Assembly (NCBI RefSeq): GCF_002077695.1
Contig: NZ_MWUE01000037.1
Coordinates: forward strand, 21,199 to 85,198
Origin: Pantoea latae
GTDB lineage: Bacteria > Pseudomonadota > Gammaproteobacteria > Enterobacterales > Enterobacteriaceae
Length of the DNA stretch: 64,000 nucleotides
Reading direction: 5' to 3'
Shown here: in pieces, positions 8,821 to 17,751 of the stretch
Layout of the letters: each line of letters starts with the position of its first letter
Position numbering within the stretch: position 1 is the stretch's first letter
Program-made: the position numbers and the translations under genes
Notes under the pieces: generated by a model
Seen by the model: only the letters and a program-made list of their open reading frames with translations
Databases searched by the model: none
Told to the model about the DNA's origin: nothing

Positions 8821-10482
8821 ATGCTGGCACAGCTGACCATCAGTAATTTCGCTATCGTTCGTGAGCTTGACATCGATTTTCAACGCGGTATGACGGCGAT
8901 TACCGGTGAAACCGGCGCGGGTAAGTCTATTGCCATTGACGCGCTCGGTCTGTGCCTCGGCGGCCGCGCCGAAGCGGACATGGTGCGTCAGGGCGCCGCG
9001 CGCGCTGACCTCTGCGCCCGCTTCAATCTGAAGTCCTCTCCTTCCGCGCAGCGCTGGCTGGAGGAGAATCAGCTCGATGACGGCAACGAGTGTCTGCTGC
9101 GCCGCGTCATCAGCGCCGACGGCCGCTCACGCGGCTTTATCAACGGCACTGCGGTGCCGCTGTCGCAGCTGCGCGATCTGGGCCAGCTGCTGATTCAGAT
9201 CCACGGCCAGCACGCTCATCAGCTGCTGCTGAAAGCCGACCATCAGAAACACCTGCTTGACGCCTACGCCGGTCATGACGATTTGCTGCTGCAGATGCGC
9301 CGCGACTATCACGCCTGGCACCAGAGTTGCCGCAATCTGGCGCAGCATCAGCAGCTGTCGCAGGAGCGCGAGGCGCGCCGCGAGCTGCTGCAGTACCAGC
9401 TGAAAGAACTCAACGATTTTGCGCCGCAGGCGAACGAATACGAACAGATTGACGAAGAGTACAAGAGGCTCGCCAACAGCGGACAGCTGCTCTCTACCAG
9501 CCAGCAGGCGCTGCAGCTACTGGCAGACGGCGACGACAGCAACCTCAACAGCCTGCTCTACAGCGCGCGTCAAATGGTGACCGAGGTGGTGACGCTGGAC
9601 GACAAGCTGAGCGGCGTGCTGAATATGCTGGAAGAAGCGGCGATTCAGCTCAGCGAGGCGAGCGACGAGCTGCGCCACTATGTCGACCGACTCGATCTCG
9701 ATCCCAACCGCCTCTACGAACTCGAGCAGCGCATCTCTCGCTATATCGCGCTGGCGCGCAAGCATCACGTCGCGCCGGAAGGCCTGGCGGAGCTGCACCA
9801 GCAGCTGCTGGCGGAAGCGGAGCTGCTTTCGCAGCAGGAGAGCGATCAGGAGAGCCTACAGGCGTTAGTAAGCGAACACTATCAGGCAGCGCTGCACAGC
9901 GCCGAGCGTTTGCACCAGCAGCGTCAGCAGTATGGCGCCGAACTGGAGCAGCTGATTACCCAGAGTATGCATCAGCTCTCTATGCCGCACGGCCGCTTCA
10001 CTATCGCGCTGACGTTCAACGCCGATCATCTTACGGCAGACGGCGCGACGCGTATCGATTTCCAGGTCACCACCAACCCAGGCCAGCCCCTGCAGCCGCT
10101 GGGTAAAGTGGCCTCCGGCGGCGAGCTGTCACGTATTGCGCTGGCAATCCAGGTGATTACCGCGAAGAAGATGGAAACCCCGGCGATGATCTTCGACGAA
10201 GTGGACGTCGGCATCAGCGGCCCGACCGCCGCCGTGGTCGGCCGTTTGCTGCGTCAGCTGGGCGAATCGACGCAGGTGATGTGCGTGACCCACCTGCCGC
10301 AGGTGGCCGGCTGTGGTCATCAGCACTTCTTCGTCAGCAAAGAGACCGACGGCGCCATGACCGAAACCCATATGCAGGCGCTAGACAAGCGCGCGCGTCT
10401 GCAGGAGCTGGCGCGCCTGCTCGGCGGCAGCGAAGTGACGCGCAATACGCTGGCTAACGCCAAAGAACTTTTAGCGGCCTAA
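8821..10482 (+). CDS. recN: DNA repair protein RecN
   Basis: 553 residues, SMC-like ATPase used in double-strand break repair. Walker A GETGAGKS is at 29-36, coiled-coil arms span about 155-370, the ABC signature ASGGELSRIALA is near 433 and Walker B MIFDEVDVGISG is near 460. Its promoter region is packed with LexA boxes, so it should be SOS-induced. Confidence 0.97.
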   Translation: MLAQLTISNFAIVRELDIDFQRGMTAITGETGAGKSIAIDALGLCLGGRAEADMVRQGAARADLCARFNLKSSPSAQRWLEENQLDDGNECLLRRVISADGRSRGFINGTAVPLSQLRDLGQLLIQIHGQHAHQLLLKADHQKHLLDAYAGHDDLLLQMRRDYHAWHQSCRNLAQHQQLSQEREARRELLQYQLKELNDFAPQANEYEQIDEEYKRLANSGQLLSTSQQALQLLADGDDSNLNSLLYSARQMVTEVVTLDDKLSGVLNMLEEAAIQLSEASDELRHYVDRLDLDPNRLYELEQRISRYIALARKHHVAPEGLAELHQQLLAEAELLSQQESDQESLQALVSEHYQAALHSAERLHQQRQQYGAELEQLITQSMHQLSMPHGRFTIALTFNADHLTADGATRIDFQVTTNPGQPLQPLGKVASGGELSRIALAIQVITAKKMETPAMIFDEVDVGISGPTAAVVGRLLRQLGESTQVMCVTHLPQVAGCGHQHFFVSKETDGAMTETHMQALDKRARLQELARLLGGSEVTRNTLANAKELLAA

Positions 10483-10677
10483 CTACCGCACTTTCTTCCC
10501 GCTGCGTGGTCATATGCTTGCTCTGTCGATGTAGAGGTTTCCAATAGCGAAAAGGTTTATTATCATCGGCAACTTATGTCGCCTGAATAATAAAGCCTGC
10601 CGCAGGCAGAGTTCAGAATTTGATGGCAAAAAAACAGCCTGAGAAAAGGCGTTTGGCCCCAGAAAAGGAATGTAGAG

Positions 10678-11025
10678 ATGCGCTGTAAAACGCTGACTGC
10701 CGCGGCAGTGGTAATGTTGATGATGACCGCCGGATGCTCCACCCTTGAGCGCGTGGTTTACCGCCCAGATATCAACCAGGGCAACTATCTGGTCGCCAAC
10801 GATGTGGCGAAAATCCACAACGGCATGACGCAGCAGCAGGTCGCCTATACGCTGGGTACGCCGATGATGCGCGACCCGTTTGGCAGCAACGTCTGGTATT
10901 ACGTGTTCCGTCAGGAGCCAGGCCATGAAGCTGTGAAACAGCAGACGCTGACCCTGACCTTCGACAGCAACGGCGTACTGACCAATATCGACAACAAACC
11001 GAATCTGACCACGTCGCGTGACTGA
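10678..11025 (+). CDS. bamE: outer membrane assembly lipoprotein BamE (SmpA)
   Basis: 115 residues. The lipoprotein signal MRCKTLTAAAVVMLMMTAGC places the lipidated cysteine at residue 20. The SmpA/OmlA fold includes YRPDINQGNYL and GMTQQQVAYTLGTPM. It is a subunit of the BAM complex that inserts beta-barrel proteins into the outer membrane; BAM would also be needed for the CdiB barrel encoded later. A terminator follows, shared with convergent rnfH. Confidence 0.95.
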   Translation: MRCKTLTAAAVVMLMMTAGCSTLERVVYRPDINQGNYLVANDVAKIHNGMTQQQVAYTLGTPMMRDPFGSNVWYYVFRQEPGHEAVKQQTLTLTFDSNGVLTNIDNKPNLTTSRD

Positions 11026-11040
11026 TTGAACACGCAACAA

Positions 11041-11063
11041 AAAAGGCGCCGATGGCGCCTTTT
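11041..11063. terminator. bidirectional terminator between bamE and rnfH
   Basis: aaaaGGCGCC-gat-GGCGCCtttt, a symmetric stem with A-run and T-run. It lies between the convergent stops of bamE and rnfH and can end transcription in both directions. Confidence 0.8.
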
Positions 11064-11083
11064 GCTTTTCTGACAACCGCGAT

Positions 11084-11377
11084 TTACTTCTTCACGCTGG
11101 CCGAGCGCTCCGCACGCTGACGACGCAGCTCTTTAGGATCGGCAATCAGCGGACGATAAATCTCTACCCGATCGCCTTCCTGTAGCATATCGCCCAGCTT
11201 CACCGGCCGGCTAAAAACACCCACCTTATTACGGCTGAGATCGATATCGCGACGCAGTTCAAGCAGGCCCGATGCGACGATCGCCTGCTCGACAGTGCTT
11301 CCCTCTTCCAGCGTGACCACGCGCTGATACTGCTTTTCTGGCAGCGCGTAAACCACCTCAACGGAGATCTCAGGCAC
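11084..11377 (-). CDS. rnfH: RnfH family ubiquitin-like protein
   Basis: 97 residues, member of the RnfH/UPF0125 family with a beta-grasp (ubiquitin-like) fold: ISVEVVYALPEKQYQRVVTLEEGSTVEQAI and VGVFSRPVKLGDMLQEGDRVEIYRPL are typical. The molecular role is not settled. The start overlaps the ratA stop by 8 nt, so the pair is co-translated. Confidence 0.9.
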   Translation of the reverse strand: MPEISVEVVYALPEKQYQRVVTLEEGSTVEQAIVASGLLELRRDIDLSRNKVGVFSRPVKLGDMLQEGDRVEIYRPLIADPKELRRQRAERSASVKK

Positions 11378-11804
11378 TGTAGACCTCTTTGGCGCGCTGG
11401 GTAAAGGCCTGCACCATGCTGTTGGCCAGCTCTTTGAAGATGCGGCCGAACGCCATTTCTACCAGCATATTGGTGAACTCAAAGTCGAGGCTCAGTTCAA
11501 CCTTGCAGGCGTCATCGCCCAGCGAGATAAACTGCCATCCGCCGGTGAGCTTGCGGAACGGGCCGTCGACCAGCTGCATATGGATGCGCTGATTGTCGGT
11601 AAGCGTGTTGCGCGTAGTGAAGGTTTTACTAATGCCCGCTTTTGAGACGTCTACCGAGGCCGTCATTTGATTTTCGGACGATTCCAGCACACGACTGCCG
11701 GTACAGCCCGGCAAAAACTGTGGATAGGCATCCACATCGTTGACCAGTTGGTACATTTGCTCAGCGCTGAAGGGCACCAGCGCTGAACGACTAATCTGAG
11801 CCAT
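11370..11804 (-). CDS. ratA: ribosome association toxin RatA (START-domain)
   Basis: 144 residues of the polyketide cyclase/START-like family (MAQISRSALVPFSAEQMYQLVNDVDAYPQFLPGC). In E. coli RatA binds the 50S subunit and blocks subunit joining, and together with RnfH was proposed to resemble a toxin-antitoxin pair. A coenzyme Q binding role is also discussed for the family. Divergent from smpB, as in E. coli. Confidence 0.92.
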   Translation of the reverse strand: MAQISRSALVPFSAEQMYQLVNDVDAYPQFLPGCTGSRVLESSENQMTASVDVSKAGISKTFTTRNTLTDNQRIHMQLVDGPFRKLTGGWQFISLGDDACKVELSLDFEFTNMLVEMAFGRIFKELANSMVQAFTQRAKEVYSA

Positions 11805-11963
11805 AATGGTTCCTGTTCATCACAAAACCGCTGAATTGTAGCATTTCCAGCGATCAAACAAAAATTCCTCGCATTGAGAGGTGTGCTAGAATATCCCGTT
11901 TCCCGGTGCCCCGCTGGACAAGGGGTGCGATGGCCGCCTAAGTGATGTAAAATACGCCGCACT

Positions 11964-12446
11964 ATGACAAAGAAAAAAGTACATAAACCCGGTTCTGCCA
12001 CTATTGCCCTTAACAAACGCGCCCGTCATGAATACTTCATTGAAGAAGAGTTCGAAGCGGGATTGTCGCTACAAGGATGGGAAGTCAAATCGCTCCGTGC
12101 AGGTAAAGCTAACATCAGCGACAGCTATATTCTGCTGCGCGATGGCGAAGCCTACCTGTTCGGCTCTACCTTCCAGCCGCTGGCGGTCGCCTCGACGCAC
12201 GTGGTGTGCGATCCGACGCGCAGCCGTAAGCTGCTGCTCAACCAGCGCGAACTCGACTCGCTCTATGGCCGCGTTAACCGCGAAGGTTATACCGTGGTTG
12301 CGCTGTCGCTCTACTGGAAGAACGCCTGGTGCAAGCTGAAGATCGGCGTGGCGCGCGGTAAGAAAGAGCACGATAAGCGCGACGACATCAAAGAGCGCGA
12401 GTGGAAGCTCGATAAAGCGCGCATCATGAAAAATCGCAACCGCTAA
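11964..12446 (+). CDS. smpB: SsrA-binding protein SmpB
   Basis: 160 residues, E. coli length. It binds tmRNA and brings it to stalled ribosomes. Conserved sequences are NKRARHEYFIEEEFEAGLSLQGWEVKSLRAGKANI at the N terminus and a basic tail (KEHDKRDDIKEREWKLDKARIMKNRNR) that enters the empty mRNA channel. Its partner RNA gene ssrA starts 45 nt downstream. Confidence 0.97.
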   Translation: MTKKKVHKPGSATIALNKRARHEYFIEEEFEAGLSLQGWEVKSLRAGKANISDSYILLRDGEAYLFGSTFQPLAVASTHVVCDPTRSRKLLLNQRELDSLYGRVNREGYTVVALSLYWKNAWCKLKIGVARGKKEHDKRDDIKEREWKLDKARIMKNRNR

Positions 12447-12490
12447 TCGCTGGATAGTTGTAAAGTTTTTTGCTAGAGTAGTTGGTTCCT

Positions 12491-12854
12491 GGGGCTGATT
12501 CTGGATTCGACGGGATTTGCGAAACCCAAGGTGCATGCCGAGGTGCGGTAGGCCTCGCTAAAAAACCGCAAAAAAATAGTCGCAAACGACGAAAACTACG
12601 CTTTAGCAGCTTAATAACCTGCTAAGAGCCCTCTCTCCCTAGCCTCCGCTCTTAGGACGGGGATCAAGAGAGGTCAAACCCAAAAGAGATCGCGTGGATG
12701 CCCTGCCTGGGGTTGAAGCGTTAAATCTAATCAGGCTAGTCTGTCAGTGGCGTGTCTGTCCGCAGCTGCCAGGCGAATGTAAAGACTGACTAAGCATGTA
12801 GTACTGAGGATGTAGGAATTTCGGACGCGGGTTCAACTCCCGCCAGCTCCACCA
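12491..12854 (+). ncRNA. ssrA: transfer-messenger RNA (tmRNA, SsrA)
   Basis: The 5' end GGGGCTGATTCTGGATTCGA and 3' end GTTCAACTCCCGCCAGCTCCACCA are those of enterobacterial tmRNA and can pair into the tRNA-like domain; CCA is encoded. The tag reading frame is at 12582-12614 and specifies ANDENYALAA-stop, identical to E. coli. tmRNA rescues stalled ribosomes and tags incomplete proteins. A TAGAGT hexamer at 12474 is a plausible -10. A hairpin terminator follows. The accessory CDI island begins immediately downstream; ssrA 3' ends are well-known integration sites. Confidence 0.97.
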
Positions 12855-12899
12855 AAATTCTTCAAAGATGATTACCAGAGTCATCCGTAGAAGTCCTGA

Positions 12900-12933
12900 A
12901 AGCCCGCTCGGCGTAAGCCTGGCGGGCTTTTTT
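12900..12933 (+). terminator. intrinsic terminator after ssrA
   Basis: aaGCCCGC...GCGGGCtttttt, with a 20-nt interior that can extend the stem, and a T-run. It marks the end of the conserved smpB-ssrA block. Confidence 0.8.
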
Positions 12934-13044
12934 GTGTCGGCGAGAAATGAAAATTACAATAGCAGGGCAATATCCATTTTTAATTTTTACCATTTTGCCT
13001 TTGAAGTCGTTATGTCATAGCTGACTCATCATTGGTGCTACCTG

Positions 13045-13560
13045 CTAACTACTACAGCTGCCCAGCTTAATCGCCTGCTGAACTTTCCCGGCGGTGCCGA
13101 AACCGCTCTCCCTGAACGCCAGGCTATAGAAGGTCTGGTAAGCCTGCTCGCTGATGTCGCTGGTCGTCGGCTCTTTCCCCGGGTTCGCCTTCCCCCATTC
13201 CGCTTCCGCCGCCTTAAGCTGTCCCGGCGTGACCGCCTCCATCCGCTCATTCGCGACTTTCGTCGCCGCTATTTGCCCTTCCGTGCGCGCGATATCCGCC
13301 GCCTGGTTGCCAATCTCACCAATCAGCTGCGCCTCCTGCAGCCGGTTCTGCTCACGCTCTTTGTCAAATATCGGCGACAGCGTCTGGTTGGCGTGCTCCA
13401 CGTCCCGGCTCAGCCCGCTCACGTCCTGCGTCTGGTTATCCCGGTCGCGGATAACTATCGCGCCCTCGCTTACCGCCCCGTCCAGTTGCTGTGCATCTTG
13501 TCGCGCGAGGCGTTGACGTTTGCAGAGCCAGTCATCAAGCTGGTGAGATGAGCCCTGTAA
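13045..13560 (-). pseudogene. scrambled cdiA remnant (internal deletions)
   Basis: The sequence matches the pretoxin-proximal part of the full cdiA. The stretch GAIVIRDRDNQTQDVSGLSRDVEHANQTLSPIFDKEREQNRLQEAQLIGEIGNQAADIARTEGQI-like (about 13270-13472) is nearly identical to 19060-19262. Just upstream are short pieces of two more regions: a QLDGAV codon block (like 19479-19494) and, out of frame, VNASRDKMHS (like 19571-19610). About 216 and 77 nt are missing between them. The 3' side continues with a CdiA-like segment (EAEWGKANPGKEPTTSDISEQAYQ...) and breaks off at KLGSCSS with no toxin. It cannot make a working protein. Confidence 0.8.
13270..13472. repeat. direct repeat copy 1 of a cdiA segment
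   Basis: About 200 bp nearly identical to 19060-19262 inside cdiA, in the same orientation. Such shared stretches let orphan modules recombine with the main cdiA and swap toxin ends. Confidence 0.85.
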
Positions 13561-13715
13561 TCCCAGCAATACTCCTAAAAGAAACTGCTGGCAAAAGGGA
13601 TTTTGTGACAAATATGCCTGCGACTGACGCTATTGAGCACACGCAAAGAGTGATAAGGTTAGCGGCTGAAAGTAAACTATAAGCAAAACTTACTCAGTAA
13701 AGGCCACGACTGTTG

Positions 13716-14255
13716 CTAATTTGCAGCTTCAAAAAAACCATCAATTTCACTTTTTGTTAGTTTTCTTAGATATAAATTAACAATGTTATTTTCATCATCT
13801 ACCCCTAGGTAAAAATTATCATCACACTTTATCCAACTAGTTGCTTCTGTATTTTCATCAATCTCCAATAACATAGAATTCAATGTTATTTTTACTTGAA
13901 TGCTTACACTAAAATCATCGACAAAGCGCTGACTGAAATTATTGCTATTTAATTCATCCCATAGCCCTTTATTAATAACTGGAATCCCTTCTACACTTTC
14001 TGACACATTAACTGACAGGCAGTCAACTTTATGGATTGAGCCTGGCTCTATCATTACTAATGTTATAGCTGATAAAAACCCGCTTTCTGGTAATACAGCA
14101 AACTCAAGGAGACTTGCATTACCGTTTCCTGTTCGCCAATACAGGGGAGGTAACTTTAGAGCATCAAGTGTTTTTATATCAAGCGGAACGTAACCATCAA
14201 TCGCAATGGCTACATTCCCAGTCTCATTAACCACGTCATCAACAGTTAATTTCAT
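13716..14255 (-). CDS. orphan CDI immunity protein candidate (module 2)
   Basis: 179 residues, no family recognised. AT-rich compared with neighbours, acidic, no signal peptide or membrane span, so cytoplasmic. Its ATG overlaps the stop codon of the preceding toxin fragment as TAATG, the usual layout of a cdiA-CT/cdiI pair. The function is inferred from position only: it should neutralise the toxin domain encoded at about 14255-14620. The frame is intact although the toxin upstream is frameshifted. Confidence 0.6.
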   Translation of the reverse strand: MKLTVDDVVNETGNVAIAIDGYVPLDIKTLDALKLPPLYWRTGNGNASLLEFAVLPESGFLSAITLVMIEPGSIHKVDCLSVNVSESVEGIPVINKGLWDELNSNNFSQRFVDDFSVSIQVKITLNSMLLEIDENTEATSWIKCDDNFYLGVDDENNIVNLYLRKLTKSEIDGFFEAAN

Positions 14256-15105
14256 TATTTATACAACGCATTTTTCAATACTAGATAAGGGTCTGTAGGC
14301 CGCTGGCTAAATACCAGTCCCCAGCGCCCTACCTGCATTTTCTCGTTAAACTTAACCCCCTGCGAAGAAGCATTTTCAACAGCCCCCTTAAGGCTGGTTA
14401 ACATAGCCTGACTTCCATCAGTTGTACTGTGAGACAAGCCATTTCGTGTTAAATACTCACCCATATGTTTAGTTGCATTTGCATTTACCCAAATGATTTG
14501 CCCATTAACATTTAACTCAAAAGATTTTGGAATAGATGTCCCCGGTATTGCAGGTTGAGTCGCTTTAATTGAATCAAAAACAGTTCCTGTTTTAACTACA
14601 TCAGGGCCAACTTTAGTCGCTGCTGATTCAACCCTACCTCAACCTGAGCAACTACTTTCTCCGTCAGTAACGCACCACCTTTCACTACCCCGGCACCGCC
14701 AGCCAGCAATCCTACTATATCCGTAACCAGCTTGCCGCCTTCAACGCCCGCGTTAAACGAGCCGCTGGCCCCGGCTTTCTGGTACTCCACTTCCATCCGG
14801 TTAATACGGTCAATATAAGACTGCTTCACCGCATCCGAAACGTTACCCAACACATCGCCGCTGTTAAACAGCGTTTTCAGTGCTTCGTAAGTTTCAATCG
14901 GACTGCTGGCCGTTTTGACAATCCCGTCAACGGCATCATACAGCCCCGCCGGAACCCCAGCTATCATACCTGCTGCAAAGCCCCCGTCCTGCCCCGGGTC
15001 GATCGCTGTCCATTTGGCCTGTACACCGGCTCTACAGGCTATTGTCTGGCATTCAGCGATTTCTTTATTATTCTGAGCCTGTTGTTTTGTACTCAGATAG
15101 TTATC
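14255..15105 (-). pseudogene. orphan cdiA-CT module 2, frameshifted toxin
   Basis: An open frame starts just after the stop of the preceding immunity gene and encodes a CdiA pretoxin-like segment (LSTKQQAQNNKEIAECQTIA ... GLYDAVDGIVKTASSPIETYEALKTLF). It has no start codon near its beginning. Near 14632-14636 one base appears lost from a G-run (minus strand), ending this frame at GLNQQRLKLALM. The shifted frame continues without interruption as VESAATKVGPDVVKTGTVFD... IPKSFELNVNGQIIWVNANATKHMGEYLTRNGL... and ends YLVLKNALYK at the immunity gene. I do not know the activity of this toxin domain. Confidence 0.7.
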
Positions 15106-15109
15106 TCAA

Positions 15110-15664
15110 CTACAAATCATCTTCAGACACAACATCAAAAGCTCCGCAGGCTTTAAACAATTTCTTTAAAGCTCCCGACATAAACGTTGAGTCCAAAGTA
15201 GTTACTTCAATTAAAAAATGGCTATTGTTTAACGGAACATCGAATAAAGTAGCATCCCACCAAAACCACTCTCGCTCCTCCGGTTCCAACCAAGATAACC
15301 ATGATGATAAAGTCCACTGATCATCATGAGATGCTTCGGTAAGCTTTTCTTCATAAGTCAGAGCCTCCCAGTTTTGAAATTGCTTTTCCCTATCGGCTTC
15401 CGTTAACTCTGGTGAAAAACCTTTGACAAATTGAAATGGAAGCATATTTATCCACTTTTCAAGAGAAGGCCATTCTTGCGTTGAATAATTATTTACAATA
15501 ATCATAACCTCTTTCGCCAGAGCCAAAACTAAAGATGCATCATTACATGATACTACGAACCTGGCGATTCCGATTCCCGATGCCTTAGCCATAGCCTGGG
15601 GAGATTTTTTTAACCTCTCCCTTTCCAAAAAAATTTTCCGTAATCTTTCATTATTTGCTTGCAT
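15110..15664 (-). CDS. orphan CDI immunity protein candidate (module 1)
   Basis: 184 residues, no family recognised. Rich in tryptophan and glutamate near the middle (WLSWLEPEEREWFWWDATLFD), acidic end (VVSEDDL), no export signal. The start overlaps the 3' end of the VENN-containing toxin module by 14 nt, as expected for an immunity gene. AT-rich relative to the core genes. The function is inferred from position. Confidence 0.6.
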   Translation of the reverse strand: MQANNERLRKIFLERERLKKSPQAMAKASGIGIARFVVSCNDASLVLALAKEVMIIVNNYSTQEWPSLEKWINMLPFQFVKGFSPELTEADREKQFQNWEALTYEEKLTEASHDDQWTLSSWLSWLEPEEREWFWWDATLFDVPLNNSHFLIEVTTLDSTFMSGALKKLFKACGAFDVVSEDDL

Positions 15665-17048
15665 CTTTTCCCGTCCCCATAATGATTTTATCTTGCAATT
15701 CTTTCAGCTTTTCAGGCCTTATTTCATACTGATCTTTAGCTCTCGTTGGGTCAGCAATAATAGGCTTTCCTTTGTTCTCAGGTAATCGAGCAACACTCTC
15801 TTTTACGGCAGTTTTTCTCAATTCATCCAAAACAGAGTTTGGCACTTCAAAAGTTTTGATCGTTGCATTATCTATATTCTGAATGCTGCGCTTTTCAAAA
15901 AACTCCAAAGCTCTGGCTTTATCACCAAAGTTTAAATACAGCGTAGTGTTGCCAGTGATAGTAACCTGTCCATTGTCACCAATTAAAAGGCGAGTGTTTG
16001 GTGCACCTTCCACACGATAAACCGTCACCGTACTCGGGCCTTTCATTCCATACACTGCACCACCAATTGCCGCAGCGGTATGTATTCCAGCCATTGTGTA
16101 GTAAAGAACTTTAGCCGCATCCGGGCTAATGTTATGCGTGGTCGCGAGCAGTTGTATATTGGCATTACGCTGCGCTATTGCATCCGACGTCGCGTACTTC
16201 CACATCAAATCGTCTACCTTGCTCGCCCCGTCCTTATACACGCTGCGCATTTTGCTAATATAATCACCGTCGAGCATCTCGTCATAGCTCTTCGCCATTC
16301 CTGCTAAATCCTGGCGCAACCCCCTACACTGCTCTGAAGACAAATTCTGACAGGCCGCATCTATTGCAATATCAAACGCCTTATCTTTAGCGTCAAGGTC
16401 ATTAATGAGTTTCTCGGCCTGCTGTTTCTTTTCACCTTCCAGATACGGCAGTGACCATTTCGCATCCTGTCGCTTTTTCTCATCCGGAGCATTAAGTGCA
16501 TTATTCTCAACCGCATTCCTCCCCGCCTGCGCCCCGGCCACCGCGCCCGCCGCACCGTCTCCGGCAACGCTGCCCGCCAGTCCCGCCGCCAGCGTGCCCA
16601 GCGCGCTTATCGTCTGGCGCTGCTCTTCCGTCAGGTCCTTACGGTCCACGCCCGGGTACATCTGCTGCGCGATATACTCGCCCATCGCCGCGCCCGAGGC
16701 GCCCGCCAGCGCGCTGTTGCCTGCCGCGTAAGCCGTTACCGCGCCTACCACCGCGTGCGCCATCAGGTTCGCCTGTACGTTGACGAACCATCCGGGTTCT
16801 GCGTCTGGTTATGAATAATTTCTGCCAGATACGGTGCAGACCCGCCGGTTATTGCCTGCGCCAGGTTGCAGCGCCAGCCCCTGCACCGCCGCCGTCGCCG
16901 CCTGAATGCCCTTCTGGATGACGCTGCCCGTTCCCCACTGCTGCTGCGCCGCCTTATAGCTGTCCGTCGCCGTCAGCATGGCGTTGCACTTATTCCAGAC
17001 TTCCTTAGACACGCCTTTATCTGGCTTTAAAATACTTTTCGTAGCCAT
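15651..17048 (-). pseudogene. orphan cdiA-CT module 1 with VENN motif, two frameshifts
   Basis: The 5' part (17048-16870) encodes a copy of the cdiA segment LTATDSYKAAQQQWGTG...GIQAATAAVQGLA. Near 16866-16875 it is 2 nt shorter than cdiA, and near 16785-16798 another base is missing, so three frames must be joined. The last and longest frame (15651-16763) encodes a DUF637-like pretoxin (MAHAVVGAVTAYAAGNSALAG...) with the VENN motif (RNAVENNAL) near residue 85. About 280 further residues include YRVEGAPNTRLLIG, LNFGDKARALEFFEKR and RAKDQYEIRPEKLKELQDKI, a polymorphic-toxin tail of unknown activity to me. The last frame could be expressed alone but would lack any export signal. Confidence 0.7.
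16850..16985. repeat. direct repeat copy of a cdiA segment in orphan module 1
   Basis: Closely matches about 18840-18965 inside cdiA (coding TATDSYKAAQQQWGTGS...GIQAATAAVQGLA), same orientation, with a 2-nt gap near 16870. Confidence 0.8.
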
Positions 17049-17127
17049 GTCATCTTTATTGACTTTTGTTTCAACGACTATCGTCCCATAATGTCAAACC
17101 AAATTATTCCTGTGACTCTTCCGCCGC

Positions 17128-17751
17128 CTAATTAGCAATCAAATTCAGAATCTCTTCCTTATTACCCATGGCAGCAATTTCACAAGATGGTTCGTCAAAA
17201 AAACCTAAGGCAAAAAAAACCACGCCTCCCTCTCTCCAGGTTTCGTTCATCCAGTAGGACCGCCCCTCTCCATAATCAATTTTTTTAAGTTTATATCTAC
17301 TTATAGCAAAATAAACATTATTTTCAGCATTTATCAGGCTACTGATCACTCCCTCCTGAGATAAATCAATTACCCCAACTCCTGAAATTTTTAGACCATC
17401 ATTATTTTTTCTAATAAAGCTAACCTTATCGGATATACCTTCTATGTTAACACCTCGATCTTGAAGCAGCCCCCATAACTTTTTATGATTAACCATAGCA
17501 CTATCAGGCTGCGCAGCCGAAAGCTCAACTATAACTGTCAACTTAACCCCCTCTAATTCATCAAGCAATAATAACCTCTTTATCATCAACTTTAATAAGC
17601 TTTCGCTACCTTCCCTTCTAGTCCGGTTAGTAATCTCCCAGCTAACCGCAGAGATATTCTTTCCCGTTATAGAGTAACGGCCATGAAAATCAGCTATGTC
17701 ATTTGCAGAAGAAATATCCTCTGCGCATCTCGTAAAAATATTAGTAGTCAT
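17128..17751 (-). CDS. cdiI: CdiI, immunity protein of the main CdiA
   Basis: 207 residues from MTTNIFTRCAEDISSANDIA. No family recognised; cytoplasmic, no signal peptide. The start overlaps the cdiA stop by 11 nt, and AAGG precedes the ATG at 17751. The frame is open for 45 more codons into cdiA, but that part would be an out-of-frame reading of the toxin. By position it is the cognate immunity protein that blocks the CdiA toxin in the producing cell and its sisters. AT-rich like the toxin end. Confidence 0.75.
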   Translation of the reverse strand: MTTNIFTRCAEDISSANDIADFHGRYSITGKNISAVSWEITNRTRREGSESLLKLMIKRLLLLDELEGVKLTVIVELSAAQPDSAMVNHKKLWGLLQDRGVNIEGISDKVSFIRKNNDGLKISGVGVIDLSQEGVISSLINAENNVYFAISRYKLKKIDYGEGRSYWMNETWREGGVVFFALGFFDEPSCEIAAMGNKEEILNLIAN

